In this document: piece after piece, positions 1-8,121 of the stretch
Position numbering within the stretch: the stretch's first letter is position 1
How the letters are laid out: every line of letters starts with the position of its first letter
Source: Lysobacterales bacterium
GTDB lineage: Bacteria; Pseudomonadota; Gammaproteobacteria; Xanthomonadales; Xanthomonadaceae
DNA length: 64,000 nt
Direction of reading: 5' to 3'
Assembly (NCBI GenBank): GCA_017302135.1
Contig: JAFLDZ010000011.1
Coordinates: 1 to 64,000, forward strand
Made by a program: the position numbers and the translations under genes
Notes under the pieces: model-generated
Databases searched by the model: none
Told to the model about the DNA's origin: nothing
Seen by the model: only the letters and a program-made list of their open reading frames with translations

Positions 1-129
1 ATCAACGTCGGGGGCTGGAATGGCTGCGGCGCCGATGTGATTGGCCACCGCAGTTGTTGCAGACGTTGCGCAAAATCCTGGCGGCAATTCCGGAGTGAAA
101 ATGGAAAATAAGTGGGGAGACCTTAGGCG

Positions 130-144
130 TAAAGCCCACCCTAC
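130..144. repeat. partial copy of TAAAGCCCACCCTAC repeat
   Basis: This 15-bp segment matches the right half of the 23-bp inverted repeat pair found at 1315-1337 and 1426-1448. It lies just downstream of the secreted nuclease-like gene. The rest of bases 1-187 shows no gene I can support. Confidence 0.6.
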
Positions 145-187
145 TGCGCTCTACTGCCGGTGGAACCCCGGAACCCGCCGGGCACCT

Positions 188-937
188 TCACCAGCCGGCA
201 CATCCGTTCTTCTTGTGCACGTTCATGAACTTGATGCCCTGACTGGCCAGTTTGTTCGTCACGTCCCGAGTGATCTTGTCGTCAGGCGCCGCGCTTGCGT
301 TCGTCACCACCCTGTGGAAATGGCCGGTGTTGGTTTGCCCTAGCAGTTCGACATAGAGCATCCGTTCGTGTTGGGGGAGACTGAAGTTCTGTGCGTGGTC
401 GCTCCAGATGGATAGGAACGCTTCCTTGTTCTTCTCGAAGTTCGTCGTCAACGCGCTCACGGACGACACGTTGCCGGACTTTGTCAACGCCTTGTTGTCG
501 ATGAAGTAAACCGTGTGATTCTTCAATGTGACGATGTCGATGCCGCCCTGGTTTGTGCCTTCGATCTGCGGTTTGAAGAAGATGATGTCGTGGCCGTCCG
601 CCGCCAGGCAGTCGGTCGCCAGTCGCTCCCCGAGATTGCCTTTCTTGAGGTTCTCGGTCGTCGGCTCGTCCGAGTAGTTCGCCAGCCCGTAGTAGATGGG
701 TGAGCCCGACCCGTCCTTGGCCTTCTCAAAACAGTGGTAGGTCTTCGGGTCGCCGGGCTTTACCTTGGCGTGGCTGAAGATGTAAAAGGTGCCGGGTTCG
801 AGCATCGCCTTGCAGGCGGCCTCGGGCGAGCCGTAGTAGCCCCCGCCGGCGCTGTTGCCCCAGCTGGCGTGGGCCGGGAGAAGGGGGAAAGTCAGGGCCA
901 GCAGGGCCAGGAGCGAGGTTTTGCGAAGTCTGTCCAT
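188..937 (-). CDS. secreted PD-(D/E)XK nuclease-like protein
   Basis: The 249-residue product starts with a clear Sec signal peptide (basic MDRLRK, Leu/Ala-rich core, cleavage near PAHA at about residue 24). The C-terminal half has the layout of a restriction-endonuclease fold: Glu104 in GNLGE, Asp134 in GGIDIV, and Asp147-Asn-Lys149 in YFIDNKA, which fits E...D...(D/E)xK. Cys residues in the exported N-terminal part could form disulfides. I do not recognise the N-terminal domain. A nuclease with a signal peptide suggests a secreted nuclease or antibacterial toxin; no adjacent immunity gene is evident. Assignment rests on motif spacing only. Confidence 0.6.
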   Translation of the reverse strand: MDRLRKTSLLALLALTFPLLPAHASWGNSAGGGYYGSPEAACKAMLEPGTFYIFSHAKVKPGDPKTYHCFEKAKDGSGSPIYYGLANYSDEPTTENLKKGNLGERLATDCLAADGHDIIFFKPQIEGTNQGGIDIVTLKNHTVYFIDNKALTKSGNVSSVSALTTNFEKNKEAFLSIWSDHAQNFSLPQHERMLYVELLGQTNTGHFHRVVTNASAAPDDKITRDVTNKLASQGIKFMNVHKKNGCAGW

Positions 938-1107
938 GCGGTCCTCCGGGGTTGCGCGCGAGCATCAATTGCTTCGAGCTATGGGAATCTGGCATCTGGT
1001 GACGCCTAACGCCTGAGTTAAGCCGCCTCGCAGCGGGGTGGCGGACGCGTGTTGGCTATGGAAACGGAACTCGACACATGCCCCGGCCATTCGACAGATT
1101 CTGACAA

Positions 1108-1302
1108 GTGATCCGCGGTGCAAGGCGACGCCGCGACGGCCAACCTTGCCAAGGCCTGAGCGTTCCCGGGAAGCTGCGGTGCAAATGGCACGGCGGGGCA
1201 TCTACAGGCCCAAGAACCGATGTCGGGCGCGCGCGGTCATTGGCAAATCTGCGGCAGTATCGAAACCGGGGAATTGATCCGATCACGCCCTTGGATGAGT
1301 AG
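1108..1302 (+). CDS. small HGG-STGP motif protein
   Basis: This 64-residue ORF begins with GTG directly after an in-frame stop. It contains the pattern CKWHGGASTGPRTDVGRAR, which matches a family of short hypothetical proteins common in proteobacterial accessory DNA (consensus around C..HGG.STGP.T.EG). The upstream part is Arg-rich and the usual first Cys pair is only partly kept (one in GQPCQG, one in LRCKW). No function is known to me. It stands alone between the nuclease-like gene and the McrB remnant, so it may be mobile-element debris. Confidence 0.45.
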   Translation: MIRGARRRRDGQPCQGLSVPGKLRCKWHGGASTGPRTDVGRARSLANLRQYRNRGIDPITPLDE

Positions 1303-1314
1303 CGGTCGAGTGTC

Positions 1315-1448
1315 GTAGGGTGGGCTTTATGCCCACCATCGCATCGCATGCGAGACGAGCATCAGCGATGAAGTCGAAATCACTCGCGCGCCATCCAACA
1401 ACCGCCATGGTTTGAACTGCAAGACGGTGGGCATAAAGCCCACCCTAC
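1315..1448. repeat. 23-bp perfect inverted repeat pair (REP-like)
   Basis: GTAGGGTGGGC-type arms at 1315-1337 and 1426-1448 are exact reverse complements over 23 bp, and each arm is itself nearly palindromic (GGTGGGC..GCCCACC). They flank about 88 bp of unique DNA. This looks like a REP/BIME-type dispersed element. The right arm sits exactly where the McrB-like reading frame stops resembling its family. Confidence 0.75.
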
Positions 1449-1632
1449 GGCGCTTGATCGCAATCCGGTCCCCTGGCCGCATAGAGCGCACGAGATCGAG
1501 ATATTTGTCATCGTACCCGTTCTCCAAAATTGCTTCTGACAAAAATCGCGGCATCTGGTCATCTGTCCCGCCATAGCTGGCGCCGACGAACCACGTTGCG
1601 TTTGATGATATCTGGTCGTTCTTGGCGTTCAT
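1327..1632 (-). pseudogene. truncated McrB-type N-terminal domain
   Basis: The first ~57 residues (WFVGASYGGTDDQMPRF, ENGYDDKYLDL, MRPGDRIAIK) match the N-terminal domain placed before the AAA+ GTPase module in McrB-like restriction proteins. After IAIK the frame runs into the REP-like inverted repeat and encodes unrelated residues; the nucleotide-binding domain is absent. I therefore read it as a 3'-truncated remnant of a modification-dependent restriction gene. Family assignment is from recalled conserved wording of the domain, not from a search. Confidence 0.6.
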
Positions 1633-1731
1633 CCTTGCCCCCTTTCGCTCGCTTTGCTGTGTTATGCGTTATCGCCTCGTCTTGTCGGTGAGACATATTG
1701 ACCGATCAGGAACAACAAGATCGCGCATTAA

Positions 1732-4700
1732 TCATGACCCAGAAATGCCCGAAGCCCCTTCTCCGCGAGCTCGCAATGCTGAGAACCGATCATAGACCTG
1801 ACTCCCCAGTGATTTCGAGACCAATTCCTGCATCTCGGGCTTGCCCATGTAATCGGTAAACAACTCCTCGTTCAATTCCATTCGCTCAATGAAGAGAGAC
1901 TCCAGCACTTGCCGAAACACCAGCTGAAACTTATCAAGAGAATTCACCTGGGCAGCTTTCTGCAAAGCCTCATTCATGCTCGCCGCTTCAGCGATCTGGT
2001 CGAAGAACAGTTGGTCCGCTTCATTGAGTTCGCCACCGAAGCGTTGGTTGATGATGTCGATGAGCCTAGACAACGAAACATGCTCTTCGCGCACCATGCC
2101 CGAGCCCACTTCGCGCGGGCCATCCAGTGGCTTCGCGTACCCCTCAAACAGGCTGATCGAACCTTCGCTTATCTTCTGCAGGCGGTAGTAATCGAGCTCG
2201 ACCTCCTCATCAAACTGATATGTCGGTCCACTCTTGCGCTTGGGCAGCTTCAGCGCTAGATGCCGCAGGTAGGTGAAGAGTTTTTCAAGATCGCTGTCCT
2301 GGTATGGAATCACCTGACTCAGAAAGCTGTACAGATTGCGGAACGCCTGTACTTTTCCGCGCCACAGCTCCGCCTCTTCCTCTTCTGTGTTCTGCAATTG
2401 CGCAAATCGGGCGGCGGCTTGGTCGAGAATCGCGTTCATGGCCTTGTGATCGCCAGGGCTTTGCCGGCGCTTGGGCGCAAAGAAGACGCGGGCGAACTCG
2501 GCCACCTCCGTCTGCAGATAGATGGCCGAGGCATCGAGCTCGGCTTTGACCTCATAGAGTTTGTCCGGATCGACCTGCTCGCCCATGACTGAGCCTTCGT
2601 AGTATTGGCGGAAGGCCTCCTGAATCTCGGTGGGGTCATTCACGAAATCCAGTACGAAGGTGTCGTCCTTCAGTGGGTGCCTGCGGTTGAGGCGTGACAA
2701 GGTCTGTACCGCCTGGATCCCCGCGAGGCGCTTGTCCACATACATCGTATGCAGCAGCGGCTGATCGAACCCGGTCTGATATTTTTCGGCCACCAACAGC
2801 ACACGGAATTCCGGCTTGGCGAAGGTATCGGGCAGTTCTCTTTCCTTGAGTCCGAAGTTCATCTGCACTTCGCTGTAAGTCTTCTCGGAAATCTTGTCGT
2901 CTTCAACGCTTCCCGAAAACGCCACCAAGCTTTTGATCGGGTAGCCTTTCTCCTTGATGTAGCGATCGAACTCCTGCTTGTAGCGGACCGCCTCCAGCCG
3001 CGAGCCGGTGACCACCATCGCTTTAGCATGGCCGCCGATCTTGTGGCGCGTGTAAGTGTTGAAATGCTCAACCATCACGATGGTCTTCTGGCCCACGTTG
3101 TGTGGGTGGGTCTTCAGAAACTGGCTCAGCGCTCTTGCCGCCTTCTTGCGCTCGACGTTGGGGTCATCGACCGCCTTCTTGGCAAGTCTGTAGAAAGTCT
3201 TGTATGTGACGTAGCCCTTCAGCACGTCTTCGATGAAGCCTTCTTCGATGGCCTGACGCATGGTGTAGCGGTGGAAGGGTTCACCATTGCGGCCAAAGAT
3301 CGCCAAGGTCTTGTGCTTGGGGGTGGCCGTGAAAGCGAAAAAACTCATGTTCGGCTGACGGCCGCGCTTGGCCATGGAACGGAAGAGTCGCTCGAGTTCG
3401 ACCTCACCCTCCTCTTCGGCCATGTCCTGCGCCTTGCGTCGAAGTTCGGCACCACCCAACACTCCTTTGAGCTCTGTCGCGGTCTCGCCGGATTGCGAAC
3501 TGTGCGCCTCGTCGATGATCACCGCGTACTTCCGCGTGGGCAGATGGCTCTTGCCACCTTCGCCGCGCTCCTCGCTCAGCTTGGCCAACTGGGCGGACAC
3601 GAACGGGAATTTCTGCAGCGTGGTGATGATGATCGGTACACCGGCTTCCAGCGCTTCGGCGAGCTGGCGCGAATCCTCATCGATCTTCTGCACCACGCCC
3701 TGGCGGTGATCGAACTGGTAGATGGTGTTCTGCAATTGGCGGTCCAGCACCACGCGATCAGTGATGACTACGACGCTGTCGAACATACGCTCGTCGAGTT
3801 CGCTGTGCAGGCTGGAGAGCCGATGCGCCAGCCAGGCAATGGTGTTGCTTTTCCCGCTGCCGGCCGAATGCTCGACCAGGTAGTTATGACCCACACCTTC
3901 GCTGGCCGCTGCCGCCACCATCTGGCGCACCGCCTGCAACTGGTGATAACGCGGAAAGATCAGGCTCTCCTTGCGGATTTTCTTGCCGTCATCTGTCGTT
4001 TTTTCTTCAACATCGAGATGCAGGAAGCGGGCAAGCAGGTCGAGCAGACTGTCGCGCTGAAGCACTTCCTCCCACAGGTAGGCGGTCTTGTAGTTGCGCC
4101 CCTCGCGGTCCGGCGGGTTGCCAGCACCGCCGTCCATTCCCCGGTTGAAGGGTAGAAAGTAGGTGGATGAACCCGCCAAGCGCGTGGCCATATGTGCCTC
4201 TTCGGTATCCACCGCGAAATGCACCAGCGCGCGTTTGGTGAACACGAAGATCGGTTCGCGCGGGTCGCGGTCGTGGCGATACTGGTGGATGGCGTTCGCG
4301 GCCGTCTGCCCACTCAGCGGATTCTTCAGCTCCAGCGTCACCACCGGAATGCCGTTGACCGATAGCACCACGTCCAGCGACTTTTCATTCTTGGGGCTGA
4401 AGTGCAGTTGCCGGGTTAGACCCAAGAGGTTGGCCTGATAGCGCGCCTCCAGCTCAGGGTTCAGCCCGTGCGCCGGGCGGAAGAAGGCCACACGCAGCGT
4501 CTTGCCGAAACACTTGAAGCCATGCCTCAACGTGGCCAACGTGCCATGCGTGTCCAGCCATTTGCACAGGCACTCCAGCACCCGTGCGCCGGTCTGCTCG
4601 CCGTGCAGCGCCTCCAGCTTCTCCCAGACGTTGCCTTGGGTGCTGCGAATGAAGTCCAGCGACTGATCGGCGAAGATCGCCCGCTCGCGGTCGAAGCCTT

Positions 4701-4782
4701 TGACGCCGACCCGCGTGTAACCGTCGCCCAGCAGAACCGACTCGATGGCGGTTTCGAAGGCGGCTTCGCTGGTGAGTTTCAT
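1732..4782 (-). CDS. hsdR: type I restriction endonuclease subunit R
   Basis: The 1016-residue product is the translocating and cleaving subunit of a type I restriction-modification complex. The N-terminal endonuclease domain has LELKNPL near residue 145, supplying the E-x-K of the PD-(D/E)XK site. The helicase motor has Walker A (AGSGKS, about residue 307), DEAH near 421 and FTATP in motif III. The length is normal for HsdR. Its ATG overlaps the stop of the HNH gene by 4 bp (ATGA), so it is the last gene of a translationally coupled operon. It cuts DNA after translocation when the recognition site lacks host methylation. Confidence 0.95.
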   Translation of the reverse strand: MKLTSEAAFETAIESVLLGDGYTRVGVKGFDRERAIFADQSLDFIRSTQGNVWEKLEALHGEQTGARVLECLCKWLDTHGTLATLRHGFKCFGKTLRVAFFRPAHGLNPELEARYQANLLGLTRQLHFSPKNEKSLDVVLSVNGIPVVTLELKNPLSGQTAANAIHQYRHDRDPREPIFVFTKRALVHFAVDTEEAHMATRLAGSSTYFLPFNRGMDGGAGNPPDREGRNYKTAYLWEEVLQRDSLLDLLARFLHLDVEEKTTDDGKKIRKESLIFPRYHQLQAVRQMVAAAASEGVGHNYLVEHSAGSGKSNTIAWLAHRLSSLHSELDERMFDSVVVITDRVVLDRQLQNTIYQFDHRQGVVQKIDEDSRQLAEALEAGVPIIITTLQKFPFVSAQLAKLSEERGEGGKSHLPTRKYAVIIDEAHSSQSGETATELKGVLGGAELRRKAQDMAEEEGEVELERLFRSMAKRGRQPNMSFFAFTATPKHKTLAIFGRNGEPFHRYTMRQAIEEGFIEDVLKGYVTYKTFYRLAKKAVDDPNVERKKAARALSQFLKTHPHNVGQKTIVMVEHFNTYTRHKIGGHAKAMVVTGSRLEAVRYKQEFDRYIKEKGYPIKSLVAFSGSVEDDKISEKTYSEVQMNFGLKERELPDTFAKPEFRVLLVAEKYQTGFDQPLLHTMYVDKRLAGIQAVQTLSRLNRRHPLKDDTFVLDFVNDPTEIQEAFRQYYEGSVMGEQVDPDKLYEVKAELDASAIYLQTEVAEFARVFFAPKRRQSPGDHKAMNAILDQAAARFAQLQNTEEEEAELWRGKVQAFRNLYSFLSQVIPYQDSDLEKLFTYLRHLALKLPKRKSGPTYQFDEEVELDYYRLQKISEGSISLFEGYAKPLDGPREVGSGMVREEHVSLSRLIDIINQRFGGELNEADQLFFDQIAEAASMNEALQKAAQVNSLDKFQLVFRQVLESLFIERMELNEELFTDYMGKPEMQELVSKSLGSQVYDRFSALRARGEGASGISGS

Positions 4783-5453
4783 ATTCTTCTGCCCAAGTTT
4801 GCAATGTATTTTGGAAGAAGCTGTTGGATTACAAAACAGAACTCCGTCAAGCGCCCATCATTATCTGGGCGATTGATACGATCAAGCAGTGTTCTGGCCT
4901 GTTCAATGGACAGAGCACGATTACGAGTCCTTGCACCGAACCCGAAAAATCCATCAATCGCTTTCTTTCGCAGGTTACAAAGCGAGCCTGTATCCAATCC
5001 AATCTTGTCGATCGTCGCTATAGCAGATTCATGATTATCCGGGTTTGGATGAATGTGTCCGCTCCATACGAAGCGAAAACGGCGCTCGCAGTCGTTGGAC
5101 AACGGCGAAATGAACCGAGACTCATCCCACCAGTTCTTCTTGATGGGCGCACCATACCCATGGGAAGTGTCACCGCCGTTGGCCGGGAAGCATGCGACTA
5201 CGTTCCGGTACTCGACATCCTCCCATTCGGCACACGTTTGGCGTGGTTTCAGGTGTTCGATATGGGAGGAGTCATTACTGATAGACCGTCCTGTGTAAGC
5301 GCAGATCCAGCCCTGTTCTTCGAGCAGCTTGAGTTTAAGATCTATGTGTGCTTCTGTCCCCACAAGATCGGTGTAACCGTGATTGATATCCTTGTTTTCA
5401 TCACACCACGTCTTGAGCTTTTGTGGTGAATGGGTCTTGGAAATCCTTCTCAT
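4779..5453 (-). CDS. ptuB: HNH nuclease, Septu PtuB-like
   Basis: The 224-residue product belongs to the TIGR02646-like HNH group seen as PtuB in Septu defence. Visible signature: Cys51-Ala-Tyr-Thr, then His64-Ile-Glu-His67-Leu-Lys-Pro, followed by EYRNVVACF. In relatives I recall, the first motif is CAYC; the second Cys is Thr here, so metal coordination may differ. It overlaps ptuA upstream and hsdR downstream by 4 bp each. In Septu the ATPase and HNH proteins form one complex that degrades DNA on phage infection. A generic HNH nuclease of another AAA-HNH system is the main alternative. Confidence 0.72.
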   Translation of the reverse strand: MRRISKTHSPQKLKTWCDENKDINHGYTDLVGTEAHIDLKLKLLEEQGWICAYTGRSISNDSSHIEHLKPRQTCAEWEDVEYRNVVACFPANGGDTSHGYGAPIKKNWWDESRFISPLSNDCERRFRFVWSGHIHPNPDNHESAIATIDKIGLDTGSLCNLRKKAIDGFFGFGARTRNRALSIEQARTLLDRINRPDNDGRLTEFCFVIQQLLPKYIANLGRRI

Positions 5454-6871
5454 TCAGACCTCAGTAGTGATAGTCGGTCCAGCAGTGAAAGCGCTTCCTG
5501 CAGGTCAGGGAAATCGCCGATGTCGGCACGTAATGTGTTCGCGAGTTTCCGTGCCTTTCCAAAGTCATCTTCATCGATCGCATCAAAGATCGCTGACAAA
5601 CTCTGTTCCGTCGCATGATCGCGTGCGGGAACGCCCATGATGTTTTCCAGTATCCAGCTACTGTCCATACCAAAGGACTGTGAAACTGGCGCAAGCGAAA
5701 TGTTGCCAAATTCGTTTTGATATAAGAGACGCAATTTTGCAGGGCGCGCTTGCCCAATTACCTGCGGAGAGTGCGTGGTAACGACAAACTGGCATTGCGA
5801 AAATATCTTCTGCAATTGACGCAGAACGCGACGCTGCCAACTTGGGTGCAAGTGCAATTCGATCTCGTCAATCAACACCAGCGCCCCGCCTTCAGCTATC
5901 GGATTATCGCTGTCCGGGTTGGCAATCGCGAGGCGACGGGTGAGATCGAACACTAGCGCTATCAAGCCGCGCTCGCCGTCGGACAATTGCTCCAAAGATA
6001 GCCTCTTCCCAAGTTTCTTACCTTCCACTTGCTCTCGAATCGTCGCGTATTTCATCACGGAGTAGTGCGGCGGACTGCCCCGATCAAAATAGAATTCTTT
6101 GATATCTGGGAGCAATGCTGTAACGGCCTCAGTGAGAGATTTCAGGATTCTTGCGCCATACTCGCTGTTCTTTCTTAAAACTAGAAGCGAAAACAATGCG
6201 CGCTGCCACTTAGCAAAGTCACTCAGTGATACTTCGACTTGATTCAAAGATTTTGTGTAGGCAGCAGCTTGCTTGAATGGTGGGGCATTAGCGAGTTTTG
6301 GAGGGAGGCGGGAAAGAAAACGTTTCGTGGAGTAGTAGACGACCAGGGGTTGCCCAGGGCTGCTCCTCAAGTGCTGCTTCATCCGCGCATCGGTTTCGTA
6401 GGTTTCGGTAAACAACCAGTTCATGCGCTTTTCGAAATTGCCTTGTAGCCTCTTTTCCGCCCAGACGACTTCATTTTTCAGGTTTTTGTAAGTGGGGGTC
6501 CCTTTTTCCATTGCCGACAGATCCTTCTTCATCGAGAGCAGCCTGTCTTCGATTGCGCGCTGCTCCCCTTCCCCCAGAGATTCCTTAAATAGCCATGTAA
6601 TCAGGCTTGCTGCCAACAGCTCCGTGCTTTCTACTTCAATGCTGCAGGAAGATTTACCTTGTTGGATGTCGGTGTTAGCGAGCGATAGTGGCTTTTCACG
6701 CGACGAGGTGAATTCCGGCATCGCATGGGAGAATGCGATTGCGATGGCCTCCAGGATCGAGGATTTCCCGACCCCATTCACACCTGCGATCACCGTCATT
6801 TTGTCGTCGAAGTCGATATCGAGTCTTTCTAGTCCCCGGAAGTTTGTCAGCCCAATACTTTTTAGTTTCAT
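5450..6871 (-). CDS. ptuA: AAA/ABC-type ATPase, Septu PtuA-like
   Basis: The 473-residue protein is an OLD/SMC-like ATPase. Walker A is GVNGVGKSS (residues ~29-37), an ABC-type signature LSDGERG lies near 294, and Walker B LVLIDEIELHLHP near 330-342, followed by VVTTHSPQ (H-loop). There is no Toprim domain, which argues against OLD nucleases and fits PtuA. It is immediately followed, with a 4-bp overlap, by a PtuB-like HNH gene. The unusual feature is position: it is embedded between hsdS and hsdR with ATGA junctions on both sides. Confidence 0.75.
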   Translation of the reverse strand: MKLKSIGLTNFRGLERLDIDFDDKMTVIAGVNGVGKSSILEAIAIAFSHAMPEFTSSREKPLSLANTDIQQGKSSCSIEVESTELLAASLITWLFKESLGEGEQRAIEDRLLSMKKDLSAMEKGTPTYKNLKNEVVWAEKRLQGNFEKRMNWLFTETYETDARMKQHLRSSPGQPLVVYYSTKRFLSRLPPKLANAPPFKQAAAYTKSLNQVEVSLSDFAKWQRALFSLLVLRKNSEYGARILKSLTEAVTALLPDIKEFYFDRGSPPHYSVMKYATIREQVEGKKLGKRLSLEQLSDGERGLIALVFDLTRRLAIANPDSDNPIAEGGALVLIDEIELHLHPSWQRRVLRQLQKIFSQCQFVVTTHSPQVIGQARPAKLRLLYQNEFGNISLAPVSQSFGMDSSWILENIMGVPARDHATEQSLSAIFDAIDEDDFGKARKLANTLRADIGDFPDLQEALSLLDRLSLLRSE

Positions 6872-8121
6872 CCGATCATCTCCTTGAGCGGAATTTGTCC
6901 AGTGACGGCGGCGGTGATCAGTGCGGCGCGGCGTTCCTTCGCCAGCGTGATCGACAACTGCAAGCTGTCGCGCAGAGCATTCGCCTTACGTTGATCCGTC
7001 TCGACTGCGCGGACAATTTCGAGTTGCTCGTCGTGTGGGGGCACAGGCAGGCGCATTTCGAAGAAGTTCTCCGGATACAAGCGCAAGCGGGAAGACCAGA
7101 CGCCCTTTGACCACCGGCTCACTTCGGCCACGAAGGGCCGTGAGCGGCATAGAAGATCCACGTACTCGGGCAGCAACTCGCCTTTCGATGTGTATACGTG
7201 ATAGTCGGGGCTGACGATGCCTGCCAAGGGGCTGATGCCCATCGCGCCCATCCAAGCCCACAAGGTGTTGATGGCCAGGTCGCCGGGCATGCAGCGCTTG
7301 TAACCGGCTTTGTCATCAGCCTCGAACATGTACACGTCCTTCTCGGAGCGTGAGGTAACGCCGGTGATATGGGATACGGTGAGCAGTTCTTCTGAGCCAT
7401 CGTCTGAGCGTTCATCACGAACAGTAAAGAGATTCTTGGCGCGCTCCAGGCGCCAATGTGCCGGAATCTCGCCAAGCCATTCCTGACCGGATGGTTTGAG
7501 CGGGGTGATGGGATTGAGGCCACGAGTGACGACACGGCTGACGAGGGCCGTGCGCTTTTCCTCCAGCAACGCCAGCATGCGTTCCTTCTCGGCGATCAGC
7601 CCGTCGATGCGGGCGGTTTCGCGGTCGAGATAGTTGGCGATTCGGCATTGCGTCTCTTTGCTGGGGAACGGCATCGACACCGAACGCAAGTCATCTGTCG
7701 ACAGTTCCATAAAGGTAGAGCCGCGCCCCAAGGCTTCCAGCGCCGGTCGCAAGTGAATCAGACTGTAGAAGTAGAAGCGCTCGTCTACACCGTCGAGTTT
7801 GGTCAATAAAAAGCATCCTTGATTACAAGTGGACGGTGTTTCAAGAATTGCGGTTTGTCCAATTGGGGCGCGCTTCGAGAGAACGATCGAACCCGCCGAT
7901 GCGAGGCTGGCCCCGCAGTTGTTGTAGCCCTCCTCAGTAATGCGACGGCGAGTTTCTCGGACATAGCGATCTGCGAGCTTACCAAGGTCTTCCGGCGTCA
8001 CCCAGTTGATGTCGCCATCCCAGTACTCTTCAACGCCACTCGAAGGCGTCGCACCCGACTTGGTGTCGAACAGGAAACGCAGGCGCCGAGCTTCTGGTCC
8101 TACAGGCATGGTGAGCGTCAC
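6868..8121 (-). CDS. hsdS: type I restriction specificity subunit S
   Basis: The 417-residue protein has the two-halved HsdS layout. Each half is a target-recognition domain followed by a conserved helix: residues ~1-165 then CRIANYLDRETARID and the long helix AEKERMLALLEEKRTA, and residues ~215-370 then LEIVRAVETDQRKANAL. It determines the bipartite DNA recognition sequence and bridges HsdM and HsdR. It overlaps hsdM and ptuA by 4 bp. An in-frame ATG four codons downstream (MPVG) is a possible alternative start. Confidence 0.93.
   Translation of the reverse strand: MTLTMPVGPEARRLRFLFDTKSGATPSSGVEEYWDGDINWVTPEDLGKLADRYVRETRRRITEEGYNNCGASLASAGSIVLSKRAPIGQTAILETPSTCNQGCFLLTKLDGVDERFYFYSLIHLRPALEALGRGSTFMELSTDDLRSVSMPFPSKETQCRIANYLDRETARIDGLIAEKERMLALLEEKRTALVSRVVTRGLNPITPLKPSGQEWLGEIPAHWRLERAKNLFTVRDERSDDGSEELLTVSHITGVTSRSEKDVYMFEADDKAGYKRCMPGDLAINTLWAWMGAMGISPLAGIVSPDYHVYTSKGELLPEYVDLLCRSRPFVAEVSRWSKGVWSSRLRLYPENFFEMRLPVPPHDEQLEIVRAVETDQRKANALRDSLQLSITLAKERRAALITAAVTGQIPLKEMIG

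Noticed and set aside
2749..4155. 468-codon frame antisense to hsdR
   Set aside because: Shadow of a strongly supported hsdR gene.
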